A DNA stretch of 64,000 bases, taken from the NCBI RefSeq assembly GCF_000756385.1, contig NZ_JNFC01000002.1, forward strand, positions 45,163 through 109,162, written 5' to 3'. The notes under the pieces are model-generated. The model made no database searches, was not told the origin of the DNA, and saw only the letters and a program-made list of their open reading frames with translations. A program made the position numbers and the translations under genes. Each line of letters starts with the position of its first letter. The first letter of the stretch is position 1. Source of the stretch: Sphingopyxis sp. LC363 (GTDB lineage: Bacteria > Pseudomonadota > Alphaproteobacteria > Sphingomonadales > Sphingomonadaceae). Positions 54,361-63,108 of this stretch are shown piece by piece.

Positions 54361-54384
54361 GGCAATGCCGACCACAAACAGCGT

Positions 54385-54460
54385 GTCATTCCGGCGAAGG
54401 CCGGAATCTCGACGTGGCGTCCCGGGGTTGCGGTGAGATCCCGGCCTTCGCCGGGATGAC
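54385..54460. repeat. 76-bp palindromic intergenic repeat (copy 2)
   Basis: Same structure as copy 1: arms GTCATTCCGG...GGAATCTC and GAGATCCCGG...GGGATGAC around a 24-bp spacer. The left arm differs by a compensated base pair, so the hairpin is preserved. It lies between the convergent permease gene and ihfB. Confidence 0.85.
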
Positions 54461-54478
54461 GAGAAAAAGGTCGGTTGC

Positions 54479-54757
54479 TCAGCTGTTCAAACGCTCGCGC
54501 ATTTCCTTGCCGGGTTTGAAATAGGGCACGTTTTTCGCCTTCACATCGACGGCGGCTCCGGTGCGGGGATTGCGACCGGTGCGCGATTCGCGCGCGCGGG
54601 TCGAGAAGGCGCCGAAGCCGCGGAGTTCGACGCGGCCGCCCGCCGCGAGCTGATCGACAATGGAATCGAAAAAGGCATCGACGATACGCTCGACTTCCTC
54701 GAGCCGCAAATCGCTGTTTTCGTTCGCGATCTTTTGAACCAGTTCTGACCGGATCAT
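54479..54757 (-). CDS. ihfB: Integration host factor subunit beta
   Basis: A 92-aa HU/IHF-family DNA-bending protein. The beta arm shows [20 protein letters not shown] and then NPRTGAAV, including the proline that intercalates into DNA. It forms a heterodimer with IHF alpha. Its position downstream of rpsA is conserved in proteobacteria. Confidence 0.95.
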   Translation of the reverse strand: MIRSELVQKIANENSDLRLEEVERIVDAFFDSIVDQLAAGGRVELRGFGAFSTRARESRTGRNPRTGAAVDVKAKNVPYFKPGKEMRERLNS

Positions 54758-54895
54758 GTGCTTCCCCTAATATATACAGCCACGCATTTCCCGCCGAGGC
54801 GGGTTCCGGTCGTTGCCGGCCCCTAGTGCGTGAGACCCCTCCCAACGCACTGCGAAGGTATCACGAATCACTGTCCGGTCAAAAATATATCACGA

Positions 54896-54931
54896 TAAGA
54901 AAAAGGCCCGCAGAGGGACACTCTGCGGGCC
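54896..54931 (-). terminator. Rho-independent terminator of rpsA
   Basis: Read on the minus strand, GGCCCGCAGAG and CTCTGCGGGCC form an 11-bp stem with a 5-base loop followed by TTTTTCTT. It ends the rpsA transcript and lies upstream of ihfB, which therefore needs its own promoter. Confidence 0.9.
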
Positions 54932-54959
54932 TTTGCTGTGCCTGACGGCGGAAGGAGGA

Positions 54960-56672
54960 TCAGTCCTTCTTGCCGGCCTTCAGCGCTTCGCCGAGGATGT
55001 CGCCGAGCGACGCACCCGAGTCCGACGAGCCGTACTGCGCGACGGCTTCCTTCTCTTCGGCGATCTGCATCGCCTTGACCGAGAAGTTCGGCTTTTTCGA
55101 ACGGTCGAAACCGATGACCATCGCGTCGAACTTCTGACCGACCTGATAGCGTTCGGCGCGCTGTTCGTCGCGGTCGCGGCCAAGGTCGGCGCGCTTGATG
55201 AAGCCGGTGGCGCCATCTTCGCCGGCCTGCACTTCGAGGCCGTTGTCGCGGACTTCGAGGACCGAGACAGTGACGATGTCGTTTTTCTTCAGCGAACCCG
55301 CTGCGGCAACGCCGCCGCCAACGGCCGGGGCGCCCTTTTCAAGCTGCTTGATGCCGAGGCTGATGCGTTCCTTCTCGACATCGACGTCGAGAACGACGAC
55401 CTGCACGGCCTCGCCCTTGCGGTGGAGGTGCAGCGCTTCTTCGCCCGAGATGCCCCACGCGATGTCCGACATGTGGACCATGCCGTCGACGTCGCCCGGC
55501 AGGCCGACGAACAGACCGAATTCGGTCGCGTTCTTGACTTCGCCTTCGACGACCGAGCCGACCGGGTGGGCTTCCGCAAAGGCGCCCCACGGATTCGACT
55601 GGGCCTGCTTGAGGCCGAGGCTGATGCGGCGCTTGTCGCTGTCGACTTCGAGGACGATGACGTCGACTTCCTGGCTCGTCGAAACGATTTTGCCGGGGTG
55701 GACGTTCTTCTTGACCCACGACATTTCGCTGACGTGGACCAGGCCTTCGATGCCGGCTTCGAGTTCGACGAACGCGCCGTAATCGGTGATGTTCGTGACC
55801 GTGCCGGTGAGCTTGGCGCCGACCGGATATTTGGCGGCGACGCCTTCCCACGGATCGCTTTCGAGCTGCTTCATGCCGAGGCTGATGCGCTGCGTGTCGC
55901 GGTTGATGCGGATGATCTGGACGCGGACGGTGTCACCGATGTTGATGACTTCGCTCGGGTGGTTGACGCGCTTGTAGCTCATGTCGGTGACATGGAGCAG
56001 GCCGTCGATGCCGCCGAGGTCGACGAACGCACCATAATCGGTGATGTTCTTGACCGCGCCTTCGATGATCTGGCCCTCTTCGAGGTTCTGGATCAGGCCC
56101 GAACGCTGTTCGGCGCGCGTTTCCTCGAGGATGGCGCGGCGCGACACGACGATATTGCCGCGGCGGCGATCCATCTTGAGGATCTGGAAGGGCTGCGGCA
56201 GGTCCATGAGCGGGCCGACGTCGCGCACGGGGCGGATGTCGACTTGCGAACCCGGAAGGAACGCCACGGCGCCGCCGAGGTCGACGGTGAAGCCGCCCTT
56301 GACGCGGCCGAAGATGACGCCTTCGACGCGGGCTTCCTTGTTGAATTCTTCTTCGAGGCGGTCCCACGCGGCTTCGCGGCGAGCACGGTCGCGCGACAGC
56401 ATGGTTTCGCCATTGGCGTTTTCGACGCGGTCGACATAGACTTCGACTTCGTCGCCGACGTTGAGGTCGGCCTTCTGGCCCGGCATCGCGAATTCGCGAA
56501 GCGGCACGCGGCCTTCGCTCTTCAGGCCGATGTCGATCACTGCCAGGTCGTTCTCGATCGCGGTCACGGTGCCCTTGACGACGCGGCCTTCAAAGCCGCC
56601 ATCAGCACCACCCAGCGATTCGTCGAGCATCGCGGCGAAATCGTCGCGCGACGGAAAAGCCGTAGAGGCCAT
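54960..56672 (-). CDS. rpsA: 30S ribosomal protein S1
   Basis: A 570-aa protein of six S1 RNA-binding repeats, the length usual in alphaproteobacteria. Repeats are recognisable by the recurring pattern G-x-V-x-x-I-x-x-YGAFV-x-L (for example ITDYGAFVDLGGIDGLLHVT and ITDYGAFVELEAGIEGLVHV). It binds mRNA on the small subunit and aids initiation. It is flanked by cmk upstream and ihfB downstream, the conserved arrangement. Confidence 0.97.
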   Translation of the reverse strand: MASTAFPSRDDFAAMLDESLGGADGGFEGRVVKGTVTAIENDLAVIDIGLKSEGRVPLREFAMPGQKADLNVGDEVEVYVDRVENANGETMLSRDRARREAAWDRLEEEFNKEARVEGVIFGRVKGGFTVDLGGAVAFLPGSQVDIRPVRDVGPLMDLPQPFQILKMDRRRGNIVVSRRAILEETRAEQRSGLIQNLEEGQIIEGAVKNITDYGAFVDLGGIDGLLHVTDMSYKRVNHPSEVINIGDTVRVQIIRINRDTQRISLGMKQLESDPWEGVAAKYPVGAKLTGTVTNITDYGAFVELEAGIEGLVHVSEMSWVKKNVHPGKIVSTSQEVDVIVLEVDSDKRRISLGLKQAQSNPWGAFAEAHPVGSVVEGEVKNATEFGLFVGLPGDVDGMVHMSDIAWGISGEEALHLHRKGEAVQVVVLDVDVEKERISLGIKQLEKGAPAVGGGVAAAGSLKKNDIVTVSVLEVRDNGLEVQAGEDGATGFIKRADLGRDRDEQRAERYQVGQKFDAMVIGFDRSKKPNFSVKAMQIAEEKEAVAQYGSSDSGASLGDILGEALKAGKKD

Positions 56673-56956
56673 AGAGTGTTTTCCTTACTTTATTTGTTCC
56701 GGCCAAGCGGTTGGTTCCGCTGGTCTTGTGGCCGATCCGTCCTGCCCGCCGGATGCGGAGCATGACATCCTTCGAACCTTTCGCAGGGCAAGGCAGGGGC
56801 AAAGCAAAAGGGGCGCGATGGGTGAGCCCCGTCGCGCCCGACGCTCGAGTCTGGAGCGGCGGTTTGTCCGTGCCTCGACCGGCAAATAGCCCGTCGGACG
56901 GCGCGCATATAGTCCGCAGCCCTTGCAAAAGCAAGGCGGAAAGCCGGTTCTAGGTT
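56673..56956. promoter_or_regulatory. rpsA leader region
   Basis: The 280 bases upstream of rpsA hold no gene. On the minus strand they should contain the rpsA promoter and a long leader; S1 genes often have structured, autoregulatory leaders, but I cannot identify a defined element by eye. Confidence 0.35.
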
Positions 56957-57090
56957 GTATCGACATTCAGCCGTGGCGGTCTGCAAATGGCGGCCTTCCG
57001 CGCTTCCGGTGCTCACGTGCAGAAAGCACGCTGCGCTCCGGGTCACGGAAAACCACCATTTTCGACTCGCCATCTTCTGAATGTCGATAC
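56957..57090. repeat. 134-bp MITE-like element with 14-bp terminal inverted repeats
   Basis: The ends GTATCGACATTCAG and CTGAATGTCGATAC are perfect inverted repeats. The interior is non-coding and contains weak internal dyads. It sits between cmk and rpsA, ending three bases before the cmk stop codon. Confidence 0.75.
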
Positions 57091-57093
57091 AGC

Positions 57094-57723
57094 CTAGCCC
57101 CGTGCCTTGCGGCGCTCCTCGACGAAGGCGATCGCGGCGGCAATCGCGGCGTCGCGGTCCATCTCGCTATTGTCGAGCAGCATCGCGTCCTCGGCGCGAA
57201 GCAGCGGCGCGTCGGCGCGGCCGGTGTCGCGCGCGTCGCGCGCATGGACGTCGGCGAGCACCGCGTCGAAACTGACCTCGACGCCGCGCGCGACCATCTC
57301 GGCATGGCGGCGGCGCGCGCGTTCCTCGGGCGAGGCGGTGACGAACAATTTGGCGTCGGCGTGCGGGGCGATCACCGTGCCGATGTCGCGCCCGTCGAGC
57401 ACCGCGCCGCCCGGCTGGTTCGCGAAATCGACCTGGCGCTGGAGCAGCGCGGCGCGCACCGCGGGATGGACCGACGCGCGGCTGGCGAGGCTGCCCGTGC
57501 TTTCGAAACGCAGCGCCGGATCGTCCAGCAGGCGGTTCGGAAAATCGCACGCGGCGAGCGCGTCGGTGGCATTGTCGGGATCGCCGTGGTTGAGCTGGGT
57601 CTGATAACCGACCGCCCGATAGAGGAGGCCCGTGTCGAGCACGGGGAGACCGAAATGCGCCGCGAGCGCCCGGGCAATCGTGCCCTTGCCCGACGCGGTG
57701 GGACCGTCGACCGCGATAATCAT
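57094..57723 (-). CDS. cmk: Cytidylate kinase
   Basis: A 209-aa nucleotide kinase. The P-loop is [16 protein letters not shown] at the N-terminus; the CMP-binding part shows [20 protein letters not shown] and [11 protein letters not shown] (LID arginines). It phosphorylates CMP and dCMP. Its ATG overlaps the aroA stop, and it ends next to a MITE-like element. Confidence 0.96.
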   Translation of the reverse strand: MIIAVDGPTASGKGTIARALAAHFGLPVLDTGLLYRAVGYQTQLNHGDPDNATDALAACDFPNRLLDDPALRFESTGSLASRASVHPAVRAALLQRQVDFANQPGGAVLDGRDIGTVIAPHADAKLFVTASPEERARRRHAEMVARGVEVSFDAVLADVHARDARDTGRADAPLLRAEDAMLLDNSEMDRDAAIAAAIAFVEERRKARG

Positions 57724-59048
57724 TGCTGCAAGCCCGCCAGCAGCGTTTCGAAATTGGGGAAGCTGGTCGCGACCGGCGCGATGTCGTCGATCGTCACCGG
57801 CGCTTTGCTGACAAGGCCCGCGACCGCGAAGCTCATGCAGATGCGGTGGTCGAGATGGCCGGCGATGGTCGCTCCGCCGGGCAGCGGGTCGCCGCCGGTG
57901 CCGTCGATGACGAGGCCGTCTTCGCTTTCCTCGACGCGCGCGCCGATCGCTTTCAGGCCGGCCGCCATCACGGCGAGGCGGTCGCTTTCCTTGACGCGGA
58001 GCTCGTCGAGCCCGGTCGTCACCGTGCGGCCCTCGGCGAGCGCGGCGGCGACGAACAGGATCGGGAATTCGTCGATCATGCTCGGCGCGACGGCGGGATC
58101 CACCGCGATGCCCTTGAGGTTGCTGTGGCGGACGCGCAGGTCGGCGACGGGCTCGCCGCCGACTTCGCGCGCATCGAGGAGGGTGATGTTGCCGCCCATC
58201 GCCTGCAGCACCTCGACAAGGCCCGCACGCGTCGGGTTCAGGCCGACATTGGCGATGGTGACGTCCGATCCGGGCACGACCAGCGCCGCGACGATGAAGA
58301 AGGCTGCGGACGAGGGGTCGCCGGGGACGACGATCGTCTGCGGTCGCAATTCGGCTTCGCCGCGAATGCGGATATGTCGCGTGCCGCCGCTATCGGTCTC
58401 GACGGTCAGCTCGGCGCCGAAACCGCGCAGCATGCGCTCGCTATGGTCGCGCGTTGGCACCGGCTCGATCACCTCGGTAATGCCGGGCGTGTTGAGCCCC
58501 GCAAGCAGCACCGCGCTCTTCACCTGCGCCGACGCCATCGGCAGGCGATAGGAAAGGGGGATGGCGGGAGCGAGGCCGCGGACCATCAGCGGCAGGCGGC
58601 CTCCCGGCGAGGCGCTGATGTCGGCGCCCATCTGCGCCAGCGGATCGATGACGCGGCCCATCGGGCGCCCCGACAGGCTGGCGTCGCCGACGAAGGTCGC
58701 GGTGATCGGGTGGCTCGCGACGAGGCCCATCAGCAGGCGGGTCGAGGTGCCGCTGTTGCCCATGTCGAGCGCTTCGCGCGGCTGGAGCAGTCCGCCGACC
58801 CCGACGCCGTGGATGCGCCATTCGCCGTCGTCCCGCCGTTCGATCGTCGCGCCCATCGCGCGCATCGCGGCTGCCGTCGCGAGGACATCATGCCCCTCAA
58901 GCAGACCGGCGACGCGGCTTTCGCCGACCGCAAGCGCCGACAGCATCAGCGAGCGGTGCGAGATGCTCTTGTCCCCCGGGATCGCGATCCTGCCTTTGAG
59001 CGGAACGGAAGCGGAAAAGCTGCGCGGCGTGGCGGTTTGATCGGTCAT
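57720..59048 (-). CDS. aroA: 3-phosphoshikimate 1-carboxyvinyltransferase (EPSP synthase)
   Basis: A 442-aa enzyme of the shikimate pathway joining shikimate-3-phosphate and PEP. Motifs: [28 protein letters not shown], and the second-domain [13 protein letters not shown]. The glycine/alanine pattern around the PEP site (GNSGTSTR) and the overall length fit the class II (glyphosate-tolerant) group, which has [13 protein letters not shown] N-termini; that assignment is tentative. The ATG at 59048 begins the conserved protein; upstream codons lack family similarity. Confidence 0.95.
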   Translation of the reverse strand: MTDQTATPRSFSASVPLKGRIAIPGDKSISHRSLMLSALAVGESRVAGLLEGHDVLATAAAMRAMGATIERRDDGEWRIHGVGVGGLLQPREALDMGNSGTSTRLLMGLVASHPITATFVGDASLSGRPMGRVIDPLAQMGADISASPGGRLPLMVRGLAPAIPLSYRLPMASAQVKSAVLLAGLNTPGITEVIEPVPTRDHSERMLRGFGAELTVETDSGGTRHIRIRGEAELRPQTIVVPGDPSSAAFFIVAALVVPGSDVTIANVGLNPTRAGLVEVLQAMGGNITLLDAREVGGEPVADLRVRHSNLKGIAVDPAVAPSMIDEFPILFVAAALAEGRTVTTGLDELRVKESDRLAVMAAGLKAIGARVEESEDGLVIDGTGGDPLPGGATIAGHLDHRICMSFAVAGLVSKAPVTIDDIAPVATSFPNFETLLAGLQQ

Positions 59049-59173
59049 GGCGTGCGGCTTTTGACAGCGGCCTTGCAATCTGGCAAGGCGCACGCCGATT
59101 TGACGGATAGCTATTCAGGTGCCGTCGCTTTTCCGATATTTCTATCCTGTTTCCAAAGGATTATGAGGCGTTT

Positions 59174-59497
59174 ATGATTAAGGCTGAATGGGGCACGAAG
59201 CGCAGCTGCCCGAAATGCGCCACCCGATTCTATGATTTGACCAAGGATGATCCGATCAGCTGCATCAATTGCGGCTATAGCTGGATCCCGGAATCGGTCC
59301 TGAAATCGAAGCAGCCGATGCCGTTCGAGGAAGCCGAGAAGCCCGGCAAGGTCGCGAAGGAAGAAAGCACCGACGAGGATCTGGATCTGGACGTCGATGT
59401 CGACGAGGACAGCGATTCGCCGGACAATGACGTCGATCTGGGCGGTGACGACGATCTGGGCGTGGCCACCGGCGACGACGAGGACGACGAAAGCTGA
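59174..59497 (+). CDS. TIGR02300-family zinc-ribbon protein with acidic tail
   Basis: A 107-aa protein conserved in alphaproteobacteria. Two CxxC pairs (CPKC and CINC) with RFYDLTKDDPISC form a probable zinc ribbon in the first 40 residues; the last 50 residues are almost entirely Asp/Glu/Ser (DLDLDVDVDEDSD and similar). Function unknown. Confidence 0.92.
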   Translation: MIKAEWGTKRSCPKCATRFYDLTKDDPISCINCGYSWIPESVLKSKQPMPFEEAEKPGKVAKEESTDEDLDLDVDVDEDSDSPDNDVDLGGDDDLGVATGDDEDDES

Positions 59498-59640
59498 TAA
59501 TTCCCGGGTTTTGATTTCGGGGGGCTAAAAAAGCTTCGAAAGATGATTTGGCCCCTTGCATCACGCGGCGGCGCTGCTAAAGGCGGCGTCCCGGTCGCAG
59601 CAGCCAGCGATATTGGCGAGGGCGACACGCGAAATGGCAC

Positions 59641-59716
59641 GGGGCCTTAGCTCAGCTGGGAGAGCGCCTGCATGGCATGCAGGAGGTCAGCGGTTCGATC
59701 CCGCTAGGCTCCACCA
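59641..59716 (+). tRNA. tRNA-Ala (GGC)
   Basis: A 76-nt tRNA with encoded CCA. Acceptor GGGGCCT pairs with AGGCTCC, the D-arm has AGCTCAGCTGGGAGAGC, the anticodon stem-loop CCTGC-ATGGCAT-GCAGG gives GGC, and the T-loop is GTTCGATC. Confidence 0.97.
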
Positions 59717-59720
59717 TTAC

Positions 59721-59751
59721 AAAAAAGGCCCGCGAAAGCGGGCCTTTTTTT
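59721..59751 (+). terminator. Terminator after tRNA-Ala
   Basis: GGCCCGC-GAAA-GCGGGCC followed by seven T residues, five bases after the CCA end. Confidence 0.9.
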
Positions 59752-59815
59752 GGTCTGCGGTCTGCCGTCGAACTGGATGGCGAGGTCTGCTTTGGGCTGG
59801 GGAGCTGCCCTAAGC

Positions 59816-59949
59816 TCCTCCCTGTCGCGCAGCGATGGGGAGGTTGCAGCGGCGGAGCCGCTGACGGAGGGGCGTTAGCGCGACTTCGCGGCCCCTCCAC
59901 CGCCGCTTCGCGATGGTCCCCCTCCCCACGGCTTCGCCGCAGGGAGGAT
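59816..59949. repeat. ~134-bp imperfect palindromic intergenic repeat
   Basis: The ends CCTCCCTGTCGCGCAGCGA and the facing TCGCCGCAGGGAGG, together with internal GGGGAGG/CCTCCCC and GGAGGGGC/GCCCCTCC pairs, form a long imperfect dyad. It is GC-rich, non-coding, and lies between the tRNA terminator and the Rrf2 gene. Confidence 0.65.
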
Positions 59950-59999
59950 TTAACGTCCGCTCCTGGTCGCTACCGCCATTCCGCTGCATCGCGATACCG

Positions 60000-60446
60000 C
60001 TATTCGGCCGCTTCTTCCTTGTCGAACAGCGGTGCCAGTTCGATCGAGTCGGCGAGCGTGATGCGGTCGAGGATCGCCGCGGTGTCGTCGCGAACCCGGA
60101 GCATCAGGCTGCGCATCCGGCAATCCCGTTCGGGCAGGCAATTCTTGCAATGCTCATGCGCATTTCGGCTTGCGCAGGGGACGAGCGCGAGCGAACCGCG
60201 CGTCAGCCGGACGAGGTCGCCATAGCTGATGTCGATCGGCGGTAGGGCGAGCTGATAGCCGCCGTCGCGCCCGCGCTGCGAGATGAGCAGGCCTTCGCGC
60301 GCCATTTCGGACAGGATAACGGTCAGGAATTTGGGCGGGATGTTCTGGGCGTCCGCGATATCCGCAAGCTGCACCTGCCCTTTGCCCCAATGGTCGGCAA
60401 GGTGCTGGAACGCGCGGATCGTATAGCGGGTCTTCTGCGAGAGCAT
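60000..60446 (-). CDS. Rrf2-family transcriptional regulator
   Basis: A 148-aa regulator with a winged helix-turn-helix (LADIADAQNIPPKFLTVILS) and the family phrase RGRDGGYQLA. Four cysteines in VPCASRNAHEHCKNCLPERD and the next Cys could hold an Fe-S cluster, as in IscR, NsrR and RirA. It may sense iron-sulfur status, nitric oxide or redox. No isc/suf cluster adjoins it, so the specific type is left open. Confidence 0.88.
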   Translation of the reverse strand: MLSQKTRYTIRAFQHLADHWGKGQVQLADIADAQNIPPKFLTVILSEMAREGLLISQRGRDGGYQLALPPIDISYGDLVRLTRGSLALVPCASRNAHEHCKNCLPERDCRMRSLMLRVRDDTAAILDRITLADSIELAPLFDKEEAAE

Positions 60447-60595
60447 GGCGGCGTTACTGTGACATAATCGACCTTAATTCAACCTGTCTGGATGACAAAT
60501 GTTGCACGGTTGATGAAAATCACAGCGGGTGGCATGAACCCGTCTATAAATGGTCGCATGGTGGCCCGGAACCGGGCGCGACAAGGGTGGATGAG

Positions 60596-61156
60596 ATGAT
60601 GCGGAAATTATTGGCGACTCCCGCCGTGCTGGCGGCCTGCCTGCTCGCGGTGGCGCCCGCGCAGGCGCAGTTCGGCAGCCTGCTTCGCAAGGTGACGACC
60701 CCGGCGCCCAAGCCGAGCGAAGACGACAATGGCGGCTGCCCCAAGGGCAAGAAGGGCAGCGGCATCGGCCGCAACATATTGGGCAATGTCATCAACGACG
60801 CGGTCGGCGACGTGGCGAGCAAGGCCGGCGTCTACTCCTATGTGCCGATCGCGGAGGTGAGCGGGACGCTGACCGACGCGATCGCCTGCCGCCTCGACCC
60901 CGCCGAGCAGGTGCAGGCGGCGGCTGCGACCGAGGAGGCGACGCGCGGCGAAGAGGTGGGCGCGACCGCCAACTGGACGAGCGAGACGCGCGCGAACGTC
61001 AGCGGGTCGTCGACCGTGGCTTCGATCAACGTCGAAGGCGGCGGGCGGCGCTGTATGAACGTCACCGACTTCATCATCGTTGAGGGCGAAGAAACGCGCG
61101 TGACCAAGCGGATGTGCAAGGAACCGGGACAAGCGCGATATGTGGTCGCGGCATGA
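60596..61156 (+). CDS. Exported hypothetical protein
   Basis: A 186-aa protein with a signal peptide (LATPAVLAACLLAVAPAQAQ) and a mature part containing GIGRNILGNVINDAVGDVAS and YSYVPIAEVSGTLTDAIACR, a pattern I associate with conserved sphingomonad proteins of unknown role. Four mature cysteines could form disulfides. The start with AAGGGTGG upstream is chosen. Its stop overlaps the next gene by ATGA, so the two exported proteins are coupled. Confidence 0.75.
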   Translation: MMRKLLATPAVLAACLLAVAPAQAQFGSLLRKVTTPAPKPSEDDNGGCPKGKKGSGIGRNILGNVINDAVGDVASKAGVYSYVPIAEVSGTLTDAIACRLDPAEQVQAAAATEEATRGEEVGATANWTSETRANVSGSSTVASINVEGGGRRCMNVTDFIIVEGEETRVTKRMCKEPGQARYVVAA

Positions 61157-61860
61157 AGCGGCTGGCCCGCCTTTCGATGGCTACCGCCGCGCTCCTCGCG
61201 CTCGGCGCCAAGCCGGCGATGGACCCGGTCAACCCGACCTGTCCGCTCAATCCGGGCTGGTCGACCAACCCGCAGATGCAATTCACCTATTTCGAAAAGG
61301 ACGGATGGAAGATCATTAAGGGCGAGGGGCGTATCGACAAGGATGTCGTGCCCCGGCTCAAGGCCGTGCTCGCCAAGCATCCGGGGCTCGATGAAATATG
61401 GCTCAGTTCGCCCGGAGGCGATGCGCGCGCTGGCAATGAAGCGGGCCGCCTGATCCGCGACACGCTGGACGTCATCACGCGGATTCCTTCGGGTTGGGCC
61501 TGTTACAGCGCCTGTAACTTCATGTTCATGGGCGGGCGATCGCGCACGATCGATCCCGGCGGTCAGTTCATCGTCCATATGTTCACGCGGACCGGCGATC
61601 GCAGCACGATCGACTATAGCGTCGCCATGGGAACCGACGCGACCACCGAACTGATCGGCGAAATCGAGCAGGATGCGGCGCAGCTTGCGAGCGAAGATAA
61701 TGACTTTATGATCCGCATGTTCCTATCCCGCGAACTGCTCACCGATATCATGTACAAGCAGAAAGCGGTGAAAGGCAGCGGTGCCGACAAGTCGACCCGC
61801 CGCTGCCTTACCATGGATGAAGCGCTCAAATATGGCGTCGTGAACGCCACATTTGATTAG
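61153..61860 (+). CDS. Periplasmic ClpP/crotonase-fold protein (COG3904-like)
   Basis: A 235-aa exported protein. After a short signal peptide it shows WLSSPGGDARAGNEAGRLI, the glycine-rich oxyanion turn of ClpP-like folds, then GWACYSACNFMFMGG with a serine in the nucleophile position, and IDPGGQFIVHMF. The pattern matches predicted periplasmic ClpP-like proteins (COG3904). Proteolytic activity is unproven. It is coupled to the preceding exported protein. Confidence 0.78.
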   Translation: MKRLARLSMATAALLALGAKPAMDPVNPTCPLNPGWSTNPQMQFTYFEKDGWKIIKGEGRIDKDVVPRLKAVLAKHPGLDEIWLSSPGGDARAGNEAGRLIRDTLDVITRIPSGWACYSACNFMFMGGRSRTIDPGGQFIVHMFTRTGDRSTIDYSVAMGTDATTELIGEIEQDAAQLASEDNDFMIRMFLSRELLTDIMYKQKAVKGSGADKSTRRCLTMDEALKYGVVNATFD

Positions 61861-61863
61861 ATA

Positions 61864-62139
61864 TTAACCTTCGCCCACATTGGGTGGGGTTTCGAAGCCT
61901 CCACCGCCTTCCATCCAATACCGTTCTAGCAGCTCCGCAACGTAATCCGATAGGGAGGTAACCTCTAGAGAATTGAAGTCGTCGTACATCGTGATACTTC
62001 CGTCATCGACCCAGCTGACTTGGCCGGTCGTATCGGGGCCGATCTGGCCGATCTCTTCCTATCTAGGATTTACACTTCCGTCCTCGTTTTTAGTTTTGGC
62101 GAGCACGATGAAAGCGGTGTATTCTTCACCGTTAATCAT
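61864..62139 (-). pseudogene. Interrupted gene for a small unknown protein
   Basis: On the minus strand an ATG at 62139 opens a frame reading MINGEEYTAFIVLAKTKNED that meets an in-frame TAG at 62059-62061, then continues in the same frame as EIGQIGPDTTGQVSWVDDGS, a stretch with VTSLSDYVAELLERYW, and a real stop at 61864. Only the one stop breaks a 91-codon frame, so this is a recent pseudogene, a sequencing error or a read-through gene. Codon use and base composition are more AT-rich than the neighbours. I do not recognise the family. Confidence 0.55.
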
Positions 62140-62417
62140 CTGAGGAAACAGCGAAAGTAATGATTGTTTCGATGATAACCTCTTATGTCATTTCTTTCTC
62201 TTCCATTATTAAGAATTTACATGACGAATAGCTACGCATATCTCTCAGCTCATCAAATCGTCTCGCTCCCCTGTCAGGGAACATATATAGAACAAAAGGT
62301 TCATAATGTCAATAATAATAACCATATAGGTGAGTTTCTTTTTTGCGCTTGTTGTTGACGCTGGTGTTGCGCCCGGCGACCGAATCCATCAAACTGCGAG
62401 ATAAGGGAGAGGCTGCC
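62140..62417. other. AT-rich intergenic stretch with a SOS-box-like motif
   Basis: Much lower in GC than the surroundings and without a gene. It contains GAAC-ATATATA-GAAC at 62279-62293, an exact match to the alphaproteobacterial LexA site (GTTC-N7-GTTC read on the minus strand). The last bases hold AAGGGAGAGG, the ribosome site of the HD-domain gene. Confidence 0.45.
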
Positions 62418-63020
62418 ATGAACGACATGACGCACGATCACGCCACATTCCGCTCGATGATCGACGGGACGCAGGAGGATTGGGACATTATCGCGCGCGA
62501 GCAGAAGGAGTTCGCGCCGAACAATGGCAAGCGCATCCTCGAACATCTGAAGCTGCTCGGCGGCGATTATGGCGGCTTTCCGGTCGACCGGCTCGAGCAT
62601 TGCCTGCAGACCGCGACGCGCGCGCACCGGGATGGCCGCGACGAGGAATATGTCGTGATGGCTTTGCTCCACGACATCGGCGACACCCTCGGCGCGTTCA
62701 ACCATCCCGACGTCGCGGCGGCGATCCTCAAACCCTTTCTGTCGGAAGAAAATCTCTGGATCGTCCAGCATCACGGCATCTTCCAGGGCCATTATTTCTT
62801 CCACTATCTCGGGCTCGACCGCGACATGCGCGACCAGTTCCGCGATCATCCCTATTATGCCGCGTGCGCCGAATTCTGCGAGAAGTACGACGCGCCGGCC
62901 TTCGATCCCGATTATGCTAGCGAGTCCCTCGAATTTTTCGAGCCGATGGTGATGCGGCTTTGCTCCTATCCGCGCACGAGCATCTACAAGAGGGTGATGG
63001 TCGAGGAAGCGGCGGAGTAG
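62418..63020 (+). CDS. HD-domain protein
   Basis: A 200-aa helical protein with an HD-type metal site: a His in RLEHCLQTATRAH, then ALLHDIGDTLGAFNHPDVAA holding the His-Asp pair, and IVQHHGIFQGHYFFHY with further His ligands. The arrangement resembles myo-inositol oxygenase-like and other HD phosphohydrolase relatives in which two irons are bound. Substrate unknown. The ATG at 62418 has AGGGAGAGG upstream. Confidence 0.83.
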   Translation: MNDMTHDHATFRSMIDGTQEDWDIIAREQKEFAPNNGKRILEHLKLLGGDYGGFPVDRLEHCLQTATRAHRDGRDEEYVVMALLHDIGDTLGAFNHPDVAAAILKPFLSEENLWIVQHHGIFQGHYFFHYLGLDRDMRDQFRDHPYYAACAEFCEKYDAPAFDPDYASESLEFFEPMVMRLCSYPRTSIYKRVMVEEAAE

Positions 63021-63027
63021 ATCTGCC

Positions 63028-63102
63028 GTCGCTCCCGCGAAGGCGGGGTCCGCTATCGGTAGGCGCGAGGCGGCCAGCGGCCCCCGCCTTCGCGGGGGCG
63101 AC
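63028..63102. repeat. ~75-bp palindromic intergenic repeat (diverged copy 3)
   Basis: GTCGCTCCCGCGAAGGCGGG at the left faces CCCGCCTTCGCGGGGGCGAC at the right, separated by a spacer, with the same overall size and two-hairpin layout as the repeats at 37436 and 54385. It lies between the convergent HD-domain and hydratase genes. Confidence 0.75.
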
Positions 63103-63108
63103 GCTTAC

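Noticed and set aside
54933..56765. A 610-codon open frame antisense to rpsA
   Set aside because: It mirrors the S1 repeats on the other strand and encodes no recognisable domain.
60000..60446. Naming the Rrf2 regulator IscR
   Set aside because: No isc or suf genes are near and the cysteine spacing is not diagnostic, so only the family is given.
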